A stretch of 64,000 nt of DNA from Firmicutes bacterium OM04-13BH (GTDB taxonomy: Bacteria; Bacillota; Clostridia; Lachnospirales; Lachnospiraceae), in contig QULP01000013.1 of assembly GCA_003481745.1 (NCBI GenBank), positions 23,353 through 87,352 of the forward strand. The letters run 5' to 3'. The notes under the pieces are model-generated. The model saw only the letters and a list, made by a program, of their open reading frames with translations, did not search any database and was not told the origin of the DNA. Below, one piece after another: positions 1 through 7,350 of the stretch. Made by a program: the position numbers and the translations under genes. Each line of letters begins with the position of its first letter. Position 1 is the stretch's first letter.

Positions 1-1
1 C

Positions 2-202
2 GGAGAAAAGACAGAAGCAGTGCATGAAGTCCTTTCACTTAGTGAAACCGCTGGTTTTATCTATGGGCATGCCGAAGAAGCAGAGACCATAGAGCAACTG
101 GCTCTGTTAGTGGCAAAAGAGTATAAAGTAACGCCGGATGAAGTCTACGAAGATGTAGAAGCAGTCGTGCAGCTGTTAAAAGCGAAAGAGATTCTGCTTT
201 AG
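2..202 (+). CDS. PqqD-family protein, 5' end outside the window
   Basis: The reading frame is open from the first bases of the window and ends at a TAA at 200-202, so only the C-terminal ~66 residues are present. The pattern LSETAGFIYG, then a helix with EQLALLVAKEY, then an acidic DVEAVVQLLKAKEIL stretch is the PqqD fold signature (winged-helix peptide-binding chaperone, often called a RiPP recognition element). In known systems such domains hold the leader of a peptide substrate for a modifying or exporting enzyme. The gene converges on the S26 peptidase gene and overlaps its 3' end by 27 bp. Two more PqqD-like genes lie within 4.7 kb, which argues that all serve related export or maturation functions. 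The real start is not visible. Confidence 0.75.
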   Translation, partial: GEKTEAVHEVLSLSETAGFIYGHAEEAETIEQLALLVAKEYKVTPDEVYEDVEAVVQLLKAKEILL

Positions 203-625
203 CTTTCGCAAAAAAGCGCTTAATTTGAAGCAAAACGGGCGGATTGGAAGCAGCCAGAGCCATAAAAAAGAAAGGATTTGATAAAGAATATTGTCAACAG
301 AGATTTCTTTTCCATTATGAATAAAAGCAATCAGCTTTCCCTTGATCTGTTCCGGCTGAATTGGACCTTCAAGCTCAGATTGATTGTCTCCAACCATAAA
401 AAAACCAGCAGGAGTGACAGCATAAATTCGGTGCAGAACAAGAATGCTATGTGCTCTACGATAGAGCACGACATCATTTCGCTGCAAGTATCCAATCGGG
501 ACTTGTTGAATCAGCGCTTCATCACGACCGGGAATAAATAAAGGATACATGCTATATCCCTGAGGTCTGATCCGGATGATGGCACCGTTATTTAGTAATT
601 TTTCGAGATCAATTTTAGGTTCCAT
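176..625 (-). CDS. S24/S26-family signal-peptidase-like protease, C-terminally membrane anchored
   Basis: The 149-aa product has a signal peptidase I-type serine box, GYSMYP with Ser25, a second box LVLHRI with His65, and MVGDNQ around residue 80. A His rather than Lys in the second box is typical of the SipW/Sec11 branch, which uses a Ser-His dyad. Unlike ordinary signal peptidases there is no N-terminal membrane helix; the only hydrophobic stretch is at residues ~113-135 (ILSFLWLWLLPIRPF) followed by a basic tail, so the enzyme is probably tail-anchored. A good ribosome site (AGGAGAA, 5 nt spacing) precedes the ATG. It is divergent from the small leader-bearing protein at 796 and may process it; that link is inference from position. 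Ordinary substrates cannot be excluded. Confidence 0.75.
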   Translation of the reverse strand: MEPKIDLEKLLNNGAIIRIRPQGYSMYPLFIPGRDEALIQQVPIGYLQRNDVVLYRRAHSILVLHRIYAVTPAGFFMVGDNQSELEGPIQPEQIKGKLIAFIHNGKEISVDNILYQILSFLWLWLLPIRPFCFKLSAFLRKLKQNLFRF

Positions 626-642
626 AAGTTCTCCTGTCTAAA

Positions 643-693
643 CAAAGTACAATTATTTTTGTAATTATAGCATTGACAGTCACAAAGTACAAT
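643..693. repeat. Direct repeat CAAAGTACAAT, 40 bp apart, between divergent genes
   Basis: Identical 11-bp copies lie at 643-653 and 683-693, both in the divergent gap between the S26 protease and the 127-aa secreted-protein gene. A possible minus-strand -10 (TATAAT, 665-670) lies between them. They may be binding sites for a regulator shared by the two transcripts; no regulator gene is visible nearby. Confidence 0.4.
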
Positions 694-712
694 AAATCTT
701 ATTAAAAAATTC

Positions 713-741
713 TTGACTTTTGGATAATATATGAATATGAT
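713..741 (+). promoter_or_regulatory. Promoter of the 127-aa leader-bearing protein
   Basis: TTGACT at 713-718 and TATGAT at 736-741 with a 17-bp spacer. Transcription would start near 748, leaving a ~48-nt leader that carries a very strong AAGGAGGAG ribosome site before the ATG at 796. Confidence 0.6.
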
Positions 742-795
742 AATAAAAAAACAAATCTTAACTTAGTAAGTATAGTTTTAAAGGAGGAGATACAA

Positions 796-1179
796 ATGAG
801 AGCATACGAAAAGCCGGTAATTACAGTGGACAGTGGAATGGCAGAAGGGATTTATGCAGCAAGTGGAGCAACACAGGGCACATTAAATGTAACTTATTAT
901 GGAGTATGGGACAGATGGGGTACAAATGGCGGAAAAGGTTTGGCTATGGCAGACTGGTCCGGAATTGATGGAACCATCACTTTAAACATTAAGTTTAATG
1001 ATACCGTAGATCAGGTTGAGACAGACGATGCATCAGTACAGTGCGCATGGAATGGAAGTACCGCTACTTTAACTTTTGCAAGTACTGCATCAAATCCACT
1101 TACAATTGGAATTCATATTGATCATGGAACCAGCATTGATGATCTTAAGATGGAAAGCTTTACTTATTCTGTAAACTAA
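796..1179 (+). CDS. Small protein with YEKP...AEGIYAASG leader, putative exported substrate of the neighbouring system
   Basis: A 127-aa protein, family not recognised. Residues 1-24 look like a leader: a YEKP box near the start, then AEGIYAASG ending in small residues, without the hydrophobic core of a Sec signal peptide. The rest (about 25-127) is rich in Thr, Ser, Asn, Gly and aromatic residues in alternating patterns that suggest a single beta-sandwich domain, with one Cys and several Trp. Its consensus-like promoter, AAGGAGGAG ribosome site and own terminator indicate high expression. It lies between an S26-type protease and an ABC exporter that lacks a peptidase domain, next to PqqD-like proteins. 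I infer that it is the exported, leader-cleaved product of this locus. It could instead be a cytoplasmic protein with fortuitous neighbours. Confidence 0.6.
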   Translation: MRAYEKPVITVDSGMAEGIYAASGATQGTLNVTYYGVWDRWGTNGGKGLAMADWSGIDGTITLNIKFNDTVDQVETDDASVQCAWNGSTATLTFASTASNPLTIGIHIDHGTSIDDLKMESFTYSVN

Positions 1180-1188
1180 TAAATTAAT

Positions 1189-1235
1189 AAAAAAACCTCT
1201 GTCGCTATGTTGTTCATAGTGGCAGAGGTTTTTTT
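1189..1235. terminator. Bidirectional terminator between the small exported protein and the ABC exporter
   Basis: AAAAACCTCTG pairs with CAGAGGTTTTT around a GCTATG/CATAGT inner stem, with A and T tracts on both sides. It ends the + transcript of the 127-aa gene and also the minus-strand operon whose last codon lies at 1234-1236. Confidence 0.85.
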
Positions 1236-3003
1236 AAAATTCGGCTATCAGTTTTTGAATTTCCGATTCGGTTAAGCACTCACATTTTTTCTTCCGAATT
1301 GCATAAACCCTGGTACAGATATTTAACACCGTTGGTCTATGTGTCGTGACAATACAGGTTCTGGGATAAGTATCCTGCATAATATTTTTTAATACATTTC
1401 GCTCAGTGGCAACGTCAAGTGCGGAAGTTGCCTCATCTAAAAGCAGAATCGGGGATTTTCGAAGCAATGCGCGGGCAATTGAAAGTCGCTGCGCCTGGCC
1501 TTCTGAAAGTCCACCGCCTCGTTCTTTTATTTCACTTTGAATTCCGTCCGGCAATTTTGCAACAAATTCCCAGGCACAGGCAAGCTTTAACGCTTCTATG
1601 ATTTCAGCATCGGTTGCTTCCGGTTTTACAATCCGCATATTTTCGGCAATGGTGCCGGAGAACATAGTATTTCCTTGTGGCACATAGGAAAATAATTTCC
1701 GAGTGGAAGGAGACAATGAAATTTTTTTACTAAAACTTGCTCCGGAACATACCGAAAGGTCTCCGTTTTGTGGCTTAAGCAGAGAGAGCAGCAATCGGAG
1801 CATGGTCGTCTTTCCTTCTCCGGAAGGACCGACTAATGCTATGATTTCATGTGGGTAAGCGTTTAAATTGGCATTCCGAAAAACCTCTGTACCGGTATGA
1901 TAAGCGTAGTTTAATTCTTTTAGTTCAAGTCCGATGCCTTCCAATTTGTGCTGCGCTTCAAACTCGGTTACCAGAGTGTCCTGGCTATGGTCTTCTTGTG
2001 GCATCTCTACGATATCCATAAGACGACCGGCAGAGATAGTCAAAGAGATTGCAGAGGGAATTAAGCCAACCAATGAATTTACAGAAGCCGTTAAGGTGCT
2101 GGAGAGCGATAAAAACATGGTCATTGTTCCATAACTGATTGCCTGACTCCACACACGATAAATTCCCCAACCATAGCAACTATAAGATACAATAAATCCG
2201 ATGATAGACATTAAGATAGAAGTCAGCATGGACATTTTCTGAAAATCCAGGCGCATGGAAATATAATCCTGTTGCAGTGATTTTAATTTATTGGTATAAA
2301 AATGAATCAAGTCAAAGGCCTTAATTGTTTGAATGTTTGAAAAACTTTCCTGGTTAAAGCCATAGAGTTTGGCATTCATTGCGGCACTGCGCTGGTTGTT
2401 TTGTTTCATTCGTTTTAATAACGGTCGCGAAAGCAGGGCGCTAAATGGAATTCCAATCAAAGCAAACAGTGCAAAAGTCGGATCATAGTAAAGCACAATA
2501 GCCAGTGCACTGAGAAAACGAAAGACGTAGATGATCAGATTTGGAATCCAGTTTAAAACTCCACTTGAAATATTTGAAGCATCGGCACTCCAGCGAGTTA
2601 CCAGATCTCCGGTATGATATTTGGTCAAAGCTTCCCAGTCTGTAACGAGCATTTTGGAGAAAATGTCATTTTTAATCTCAGTATCTACTTTTAGATTAAT
2701 GAAGGTAGATGCGTAGCTGGAAGCCTGAGAAATCAGAATGCTGATGATAGAAAAGCTAATCATTGCAATAAAGGTGCTTACTAATTTTCCGGTTTGATGA
2801 CCGGTAATAATATCTACCAAATCCTTGGAGATCAGACTGGAGATGAGGGAAACCACGGTCCCGGTAAGCCCAAGTAAAGTATAGATAAGCATAGATTTCC
2901 AATAATGTTTTCCGTATTGATAAATCCATAATGTCTGAAGCCATATTTTTTGTAAAGAACCCTGCTTGAAGTGTTTCCATATAAGAGAAATTTTTTCTTT
3001 CAT
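1234..3003 (-). CDS. ABC exporter, fused membrane and ATPase domains, no peptidase domain
   Basis: The 589-aa product is an MsbA/LmrA-type half transporter: six membrane segments in roughly residues 35-320, then an ATPase with Walker A GPSGEGKTT (~390), signature LSEGQAQR (~498), Walker B ILLLDEATSALD (~520) and the H-loop TTHR (~552). There is no N-terminal C39 peptidase domain, so any leader removal must be done by another protein; the nearby S26-like protease is the obvious candidate. The start overlaps the stop of the PqqD-HprK-like gene by ATGA, so the two are translationally coupled and transcribed from the promoter at 4252-4280. Export of the 127-aa protein or a small peptide is inferred; drug or lipid export is the alternative. 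Confidence 0.85.
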   Translation of the reverse strand: MKEKISLIWKHFKQGSLQKIWLQTLWIYQYGKHYWKSMLIYTLLGLTGTVVSLISSLISKDLVDIITGHQTGKLVSTFIAMISFSIISILISQASSYASTFINLKVDTEIKNDIFSKMLVTDWEALTKYHTGDLVTRWSADASNISSGVLNWIPNLIIYVFRFLSALAIVLYYDPTFALFALIGIPFSALLSRPLLKRMKQNNQRSAAMNAKLYGFNQESFSNIQTIKAFDLIHFYTNKLKSLQQDYISMRLDFQKMSMLTSILMSIIGFIVSYSCYGWGIYRVWSQAISYGTMTMFLSLSSTLTASVNSLVGLIPSAISLTISAGRLMDIVEMPQEDHSQDTLVTEFEAQHKLEGIGLELKELNYAYHTGTEVFRNANLNAYPHEIIALVGPSGEGKTTMLRLLLSLLKPQNGDLSVCSGASFSKKISLSPSTRKLFSYVPQGNTMFSGTIAENMRIVKPEATDAEIIEALKLACAWEFVAKLPDGIQSEIKERGGGLSEGQAQRLSIARALLRKSPILLLDEATSALDVATERNVLKNIMQDTYPRTCIVTTHRPTVLNICTRVYAIRKKKCECLTESEIQKLIAEF

Positions 3004-4202
3004 GTCAAATGGTTATCCTCCCAAAGGTTAATTCCTGCTTTTAAGCTTTGTGCAGAAGAAGGCTCTGGCATACATAGAAAAGAAAATACAGGCACATGGG
3101 AAACAATTTCTTCAGCAAACATCAAATTCAAAGAAAGCTGTTGTTCTTTCCAGACCGGAGAAATCATTCTCTGCATCACCCGAAGAATCTGTTCTGATTC
3201 ATTTAAATCTTCAAAATGATTTTTAGATGGATGCTGCCCGAGAAGAACAATCCCACCAAGTTCATAATTTTGTGCAGTGAAAATCCCGGAAGTTCCACAC
3301 CAGGGAATTCCATAAACCATAATCTGCTTTTTTTTGATATCAAAACCTAAAAGATTTAAGTCGCCATTTAAATATGGAGTTTGAAAAAGTGTGTTCCAAA
3401 AAGCAGTATGTGTAGATTTTCCAACTCCGGAATGACCAGAGAACAGCCATGCTTTTTGATGATACAAAAGAGAGGCAGAATGAATCGCAAATAATCCGTT
3501 TTTTTGAGCAATAAAAAGAAAAAATAAACGGATAGCATGAAATAAATTTTCAGTGGCAATATCGGAGTGTTCCGGTTTGCAATAAATTCGGACATAACTT
3601 CCGTCCTTGGTCATATGCGCTTCATATAAATTTTGCATAGGATGAAAGACGATGATGTAATGATTGGCGTGTTCAAATACGCTCAGTTCTGAGTTTTGAA
3701 GCAGTACTTCTCCATAAGCGTGGCTTGCCGGAGGAATTGTAAGCAGTTCAAAGCGCTGGTCAGCTTTGGCATTTGTGGAAGAATCCGGTTCAAAACCAAA
3801 AGAGTCAAAATGCGTGAGTGCCGATTGCTCTAAGAGAAGCTGCTTTGGGTCATAAATCTGCAGTTTGAGTCCGGCAATTTCTAAATAAATTGTAGTGAAA
3901 TTGGAAACTGGCTGGAGATCCTCTACAAGGATTCCGTTTGCTTGAAGTTGTGTAAGAAAGTCACGCACATCGTCACAAAGCATTGGAATTGAATCGGAGT
4001 CTAAATGATAAATTCTGGCAATCGCACTTACAAGGTCGTCAAATTCCATGCCTTCATTGTGTTGCAGAAGATTCCAGAGTAAGGTTCCGGTTTCATTCAA
4101 AACCATGCCTTTTCGTTGATCTGCGATTTGCTGACCATAAGGCAGTAAATAGCAGGTGTCTTTTATTTTGCGAAGGGTGTATCCGGATTGGCATTGAAAC
4201 AT
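3000..4202 (-). CDS. PqqD domain fused to an HPr kinase-like P-loop domain
   Basis: The 400-aa product begins with a PqqD-like domain (residues ~8-92, with GMVLNETGTLLWNLL and an acidic DDVRDFLTQLQANGIL end) and continues into a region that carries IHSASLLY followed by a P-loop FSGHSGVGKSTHT near residue 254, as in HPr kinase/phosphorylase-like proteins. HprK relatives in some peptide clusters phosphorylate precursor peptides instead of HPr. I chose the ATG at 4202 because the longer open frame runs through an almost perfect promoter (4252-4280), and AAAGGA lies 12 nt before this ATG. It overlaps the ABC exporter by 4 nt. The pairing of a leader-binding PqqD module with a kinase-like module suggests the system recognises and maybe phosphorylates a peptide; no biochemical role is shown by sequence. 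Confidence 0.75.
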   Translation of the reverse strand: MFQCQSGYTLRKIKDTCYLLPYGQQIADQRKGMVLNETGTLLWNLLQHNEGMEFDDLVSAIARIYHLDSDSIPMLCDDVRDFLTQLQANGILVEDLQPVSNFTTIYLEIAGLKLQIYDPKQLLLEQSALTHFDSFGFEPDSSTNAKADQRFELLTIPPASHAYGEVLLQNSELSVFEHANHYIIVFHPMQNLYEAHMTKDGSYVRIYCKPEHSDIATENLFHAIRLFFLFIAQKNGLFAIHSASLLYHQKAWLFSGHSGVGKSTHTAFWNTLFQTPYLNGDLNLLGFDIKKKQIMVYGIPWCGTSGIFTAQNYELGGIVLLGQHPSKNHFEDLNESEQILRVMQRMISPVWKEQQLSLNLMFAEEIVSHVPVFSFLCMPEPSSAQSLKAGINLWEDNHLT

Positions 4203-4251
4203 AAATAAAAGGTGTCCTTTCGTTAAAGTTGGATTAAAAAAATCTACAGAT

Positions 4252-4280
4252 ATTATAAGCTCAGATGATAATTGTGTCAA
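4252..4280 (-). promoter_or_regulatory. Consensus promoter of the PqqD-HprK/ABC operon
   Basis: Reading the minus strand, TTGACA (4275-4280) and TATAAT (4252-4257) are separated by exactly 17 bp. Both hexamers match the sigma-A consensus in full, so the operon should be transcribed strongly. Its position sets the translation start of the downstream gene at 4202. Confidence 0.85.
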
Positions 4281-4308
4281 AAAGAAAAAGTAAATAATAA
4301 AAGTAAAT

Positions 4309-4359
4309 AAAAATAGCTCCTATCGTGAAAATTCAATTTCATGATAAGAGCTATTTTTT
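4309..4359 (-). terminator. Terminator after the OPT-PqqD operon
   Basis: AAAAATAGCTC and GAGCTATTTTT form the outer stem, with TATC/GATA and TGAAA/TTTCA continuing it, and T tracts in both directions. It separates the OPT-PqqD transcript from the PqqD-HprK promoter directly downstream. Confidence 0.8.
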
Positions 4360-4711
4360 ACTTCCACTCAACAAAGTGATAACTATCTAATATTTGAAAA
4401 TACTTGGCAAGGCGTTCATATAATGGATTTGCTTTTTCACCGAAATGTTTTTCGACTTCTTTTCCAAGTTCGATAATATTTTTTTCTCCATCTAATAAAG
4501 GCCATACAAAGCTTCCTATTTCATCCAGATGGATATGTGTGACTTTTGGTTTCTTTAAAAGTTTTTGTGCGATTCGGTTAAAAGCACCGGTATTTTCAAT
4601 ATCGAGTGTAACAATTCCATTTTCATCAGCCGACCAGGAGATGCCCTCCGGTCGGGCTGGTTTTCGTTCCAGATAATTCTCTGAAATCACATTGTTATTT
4701 TTTTTCATCAT
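4358..4711 (-). CDS. PqqD-family protein coupled to the OPT transporter
   Basis: A 117-aa protein with the PqqD signature in its second half: THIHLDEIGSFVWPLLDG, then a helix NIIELGKEVEKHF, then a C-terminal helix ending YHFVEWK. An N-terminal ~55 residues precede the domain and contain an ISWSADENGIVTLDIENTG stretch that looks like a short beta element. The ATG directly abuts the stop codon of the OPT transporter, so the two are translationally coupled, and a terminator follows at once. Transporter-PqqD coupling suggests it presents or senses a peptide moved by the OPT protein, but this is inference. It is not obviously part of the exporter operon, being terminated before that promoter. Confidence 0.75.
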   Translation of the reverse strand: MMKKNNNVISENYLERKPARPEGISWSADENGIVTLDIENTGAFNRIAQKLLKKPKVTHIHLDEIGSFVWPLLDGEKNIIELGKEVEKHFGEKANPLYERLAKYFQILDSYHFVEWK

Positions 4712-6616
4712 TTACTTTCTTTTTTTCCAGACGGAAAATTTCAATAAACTTAATATAATCAGAGCAAATACAACTAAGCTTCCGATATTAGCTACCGGTG
4801 TAGAAAGATTTAATTTAGAAGATAAGTCGATTGCATCATTCAGTCCAAATACAGCAAAGATAGCGAGTAAAATACCAACTAAGCCTTCTCCGGCAATCAT
4901 ACCAGAACAATATAAGATACCGTCGCTGATGATTGCATCTTTTTCTTTCTGTTCTTTGTTCATTTTATCAAATACAAGACGAACAAGACCACCTACCATG
5001 ATACAAGCATTGAGCTGTACCGGAAGGTAAACACCGATTGCAAATGGAAGTACCGGAATTCCTACGATTTCTACTGCGATTGCAAGGAATACACCAATGA
5101 ATACAAGAGTCCATGGAAGATTTCCATCCATAACGCCTTCGATGATCATTTTCATTAACATTGCCTGAGGTGCCCCGAGCTGTTCAGTACCAAAGCCCCA
5201 TGCAGCATCTAATAAATATAATACACCACCGATTGCAAAAGCAGCAGCGATAACACCAATCATTTCACCAATCTGCTGTTTCTTAGGAGTTGCACCGAGT
5301 AAATATCCGGTTTTTAAATCCTGAGAAGCATCTCCGGCGATTGCAGCCACAATACAGATGATGGAACCGATAGCGATAGCACCCTGCATACCATGCGCAC
5401 CATGGTCACCTGTTATTTTTAAGATGATAGTAGCAATCAGAAGTGTTGCGATTGCCATACCGGAAACCGGGTTATTTGAGCTTCCTACAAGACCAACCAT
5501 TCTTGAAGAAACAGTTGCAAAGAAGAAACCAAAGATAACAACGATAATCGCACCAACGAGAGTTACCGGAATTGCAGGTACTAACCATACAAGCAGAGTC
5601 AGAATGAGGATAGCAATTAATAAGAATTTCATGCTTAAATCCTGCTCAGTACGTTTATTTCCTGTACCTTTAGAACCGGACATACTTTTTAAGGCGTCAC
5701 GGAACGTACGGATAATCAGAGGAAGGGATTTAATTAAACTGATGATACCGCCTGCTGCCAGTGCACCGGCACCGATGTAGCGGATATAACTTCCCCAGAT
5801 TGCGCTTGCGCCTCCGGCTGCAAACATTTCTCCGATAGGAGCAGTTCCCGGATATAAAGTCAAATCATTACCAAACAGTACAATTGCCGGAATAAATACC
5901 AGCCAGCTGACAATACCACCGGCAAACATATAAGAAGAAATTCTTGGTCCACAGATGTAACCAACGCTCATAACAGCCGGGTAAATCTGTGTTCCGATTT
6001 CTCCAGCATATCCTTTTACTCGGAAAGATACTTCACTTGGAACCAGTTTTAATCCATCGATAATGAATTTAAATCCGGCAGCAATACCAAGTCCGGCAAA
6101 TACAGTAGAAGCATTTGCTCCACCTTCTTCACCAGCTAAAAGGACCTCTGCACACGCAGTACCTTCCGGATAAGGAAGTACGCCATGTTCTTTTACGATT
6201 AATGCGTTTCTAAGCGGAATCATGAATAACACACCAAGCAGACCACCGATTAAAGCGATAATTGTGATTTCAATAATACTTGGTTTATCCATTTTTCCTT
6301 CTGCTGCCCATAAGAATAAAGCAGGCAGGGTAAAAATAGCACCAGCGGCTAAAGACTCTCCGGCAGAGCCAATAGTCTGTACCAGGTTACTTTCCAAAAT
6401 GGAGTTTTTTCGCATGATAACGCGAATTACACCCATGGAAATTACAGCAGCCGGGATGGATGCAGAAACGGTCATACCAACACGTAATCCGAGGTAAGCG
6501 TTTGCTGCACCGAACACAATTGCAAGAAGGATACCCATTACAATAGAAGTGATTGTAAATTCAGGTGTCACTTTTTCAGCCGGAATATACGGCTTGAACT
6601 CTTTATTTTCGTTCAT
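4712..6616 (-). CDS. OPT-family oligopeptide transporter
   Basis: The 634-aa product is almost entirely hydrophobic with about 15-16 membrane segments and the OPT features: an N-terminal cytosolic tail ending in VTPEFTITSIVMG, GAANAYLGLRVGMTVSASIPAAV, EGTACAEVLLAGE near residue 150, and a MIAGEGLVG motif near the end. Prokaryotic OPT proteins are thought to import short peptides or metal-peptide complexes by proton symport. An AAAGGAGAG ribosome site and a clean promoter (6656-6684) precede it. It forms an operon with the PqqD protein at 4358, which is a noteworthy association because it links peptide import to a leader-binding fold. Substrate unknown. Confidence 0.9.
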   Translation of the reverse strand: MNENKEFKPYIPAEKVTPEFTITSIVMGILLAIVFGAANAYLGLRVGMTVSASIPAAVISMGVIRVIMRKNSILESNLVQTIGSAGESLAAGAIFTLPALFLWAAEGKMDKPSIIEITIIALIGGLLGVLFMIPLRNALIVKEHGVLPYPEGTACAEVLLAGEEGGANASTVFAGLGIAAGFKFIIDGLKLVPSEVSFRVKGYAGEIGTQIYPAVMSVGYICGPRISSYMFAGGIVSWLVFIPAIVLFGNDLTLYPGTAPIGEMFAAGGASAIWGSYIRYIGAGALAAGGIISLIKSLPLIIRTFRDALKSMSGSKGTGNKRTEQDLSMKFLLIAILILTLLVWLVPAIPVTLVGAIIVVIFGFFFATVSSRMVGLVGSSNNPVSGMAIATLLIATIILKITGDHGAHGMQGAIAIGSIICIVAAIAGDASQDLKTGYLLGATPKKQQIGEMIGVIAAAFAIGGVLYLLDAAWGFGTEQLGAPQAMLMKMIIEGVMDGNLPWTLVFIGVFLAIAVEIVGIPVLPFAIGVYLPVQLNACIMVGGLVRLVFDKMNKEQKEKDAIISDGILYCSGMIAGEGLVGILLAIFAVFGLNDAIDLSSKLNLSTPVANIGSLVVFALIILSLLKFSVWKKRK

Positions 6617-6655
6617 GTTTCTCTCCTTTGTAAATCTAAAGTCACAACAAACATC

Positions 6656-6684
6656 ATTATATAGAAAATATATTCGACTTGCAA
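6656..6684 (-). promoter_or_regulatory. Promoter of the OPT-PqqD operon
   Basis: On the minus strand TTGCAA (6679-6684), 17-bp spacer, TATAAT (6656-6661). The start point falls near 6649, about 33 nt before the ATG. Confidence 0.75.
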
Positions 6685-6703
6685 GAACATTTGTGCATTT
6701 TCA

Positions 6704-6732
6704 TTGTATTTCCAGATTTAATAAAATATGAT
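6704..6732 (+). promoter_or_regulatory. Promoter of the DUF4230 gene pair
   Basis: TTGTAT (6704-6709) and TATGAT (6727-6732) with a 17-bp spacer. It is divergent from, and only ~20 bp apart from, the OPT promoter. Confidence 0.65.
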
Positions 6733-6777
6733 AAAATAGCAGGAAACCAGAAAACTTTAAAATTATGGGAGAATACT

Positions 6778-7323
6778 ATGAAGAAAAAACTTGTCTTACT
6801 TGTTCTGATTGTGGCAATTGCAGCAGGAGCAGGTCTGGTACTTCCGGGCGTGATGAACAAGGCAGGAAAAGAAACGACCATTACATCTTCTCAACTCGAA
6901 GATGCGATAAATATCAGCCAGCTTTCTACCGCAGAGTTTGTTTATAACGGTGTAGCAGAAAAACATAATCAAGAAAATCCGGATGAGATAGACTGCTATA
7001 TTGCGTATGATGCCAATGTGAAAGTCGGAATTAACATGGAAGAGGTGACATTTAAAATCAATGAAGAAAAAAAGACTGTGACACCGGTTCTTCCAAAGAT
7101 AGAGATTAATATTGCAACGCTAGATGAAAATTCGATTAGCTATATTCCAAAGAATCCAGACCTTTCTTTAAAAGAAGTCATTACGCTTTGTAAAGAAGAT
7201 GCAATGAATGAGGCAAATCATTCAGATAAATTATATGAAACAGCCCAGGAAAATCTGGAATCTGTAATCGAAGCATTGCTATCACCGATTCTTGAACATG
7301 AAGGGTATTCGATTCAGTGGTAA
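6778..7323 (+). CDS. DUF4230-family membrane-anchored protein, first of a tandem pair
   Basis: A 181-aa protein with an N-terminal membrane helix (residues 4-25) and an extracytoplasmic region resembling DUF4230: an ISQLSTAEFVYNGV strand, a central part with VKVGINMEEVTFKIN and a proline-rich IEI strand, then a C-terminal helical part. I start it at the ATG at 6778, preceded by GGGAGAA, since upstream codons run through the promoter. The next gene is a shorter-spaced paralogue 27 bp on. Function of DUF4230 is unknown; members sit at the cell surface of many Firmicutes and Bacteroidetes. No cysteine lipobox is present in this copy, unlike its neighbour. Confidence 0.7.
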   Translation: MKKKLVLLVLIVAIAAGAGLVLPGVMNKAGKETTITSSQLEDAINISQLSTAEFVYNGVAEKHNQENPDEIDCYIAYDANVKVGINMEEVTFKINEEKKTVTPVLPKIEINIATLDENSISYIPKNPDLSLKEVITLCKEDAMNEANHSDKLYETAQENLESVIEALLSPILEHEGYSIQW

Positions 7324-7350
7324 AGTGTGATAAAAAATGGAGAAAATAAA

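Noticed and set aside
4203..4280. N-terminal extension of the PqqD-HprK protein by 26 codons
   Set aside because: The extension lies across a perfect -35/-10 pair and lacks a ribosome site.
1..4711. Standard lasso peptide or lanthipeptide cluster
   Set aside because: No asparagine-synthetase-like cyclase, transglutaminase-like protease, LanM/LanBC or radical SAM gene is present in the visible part.
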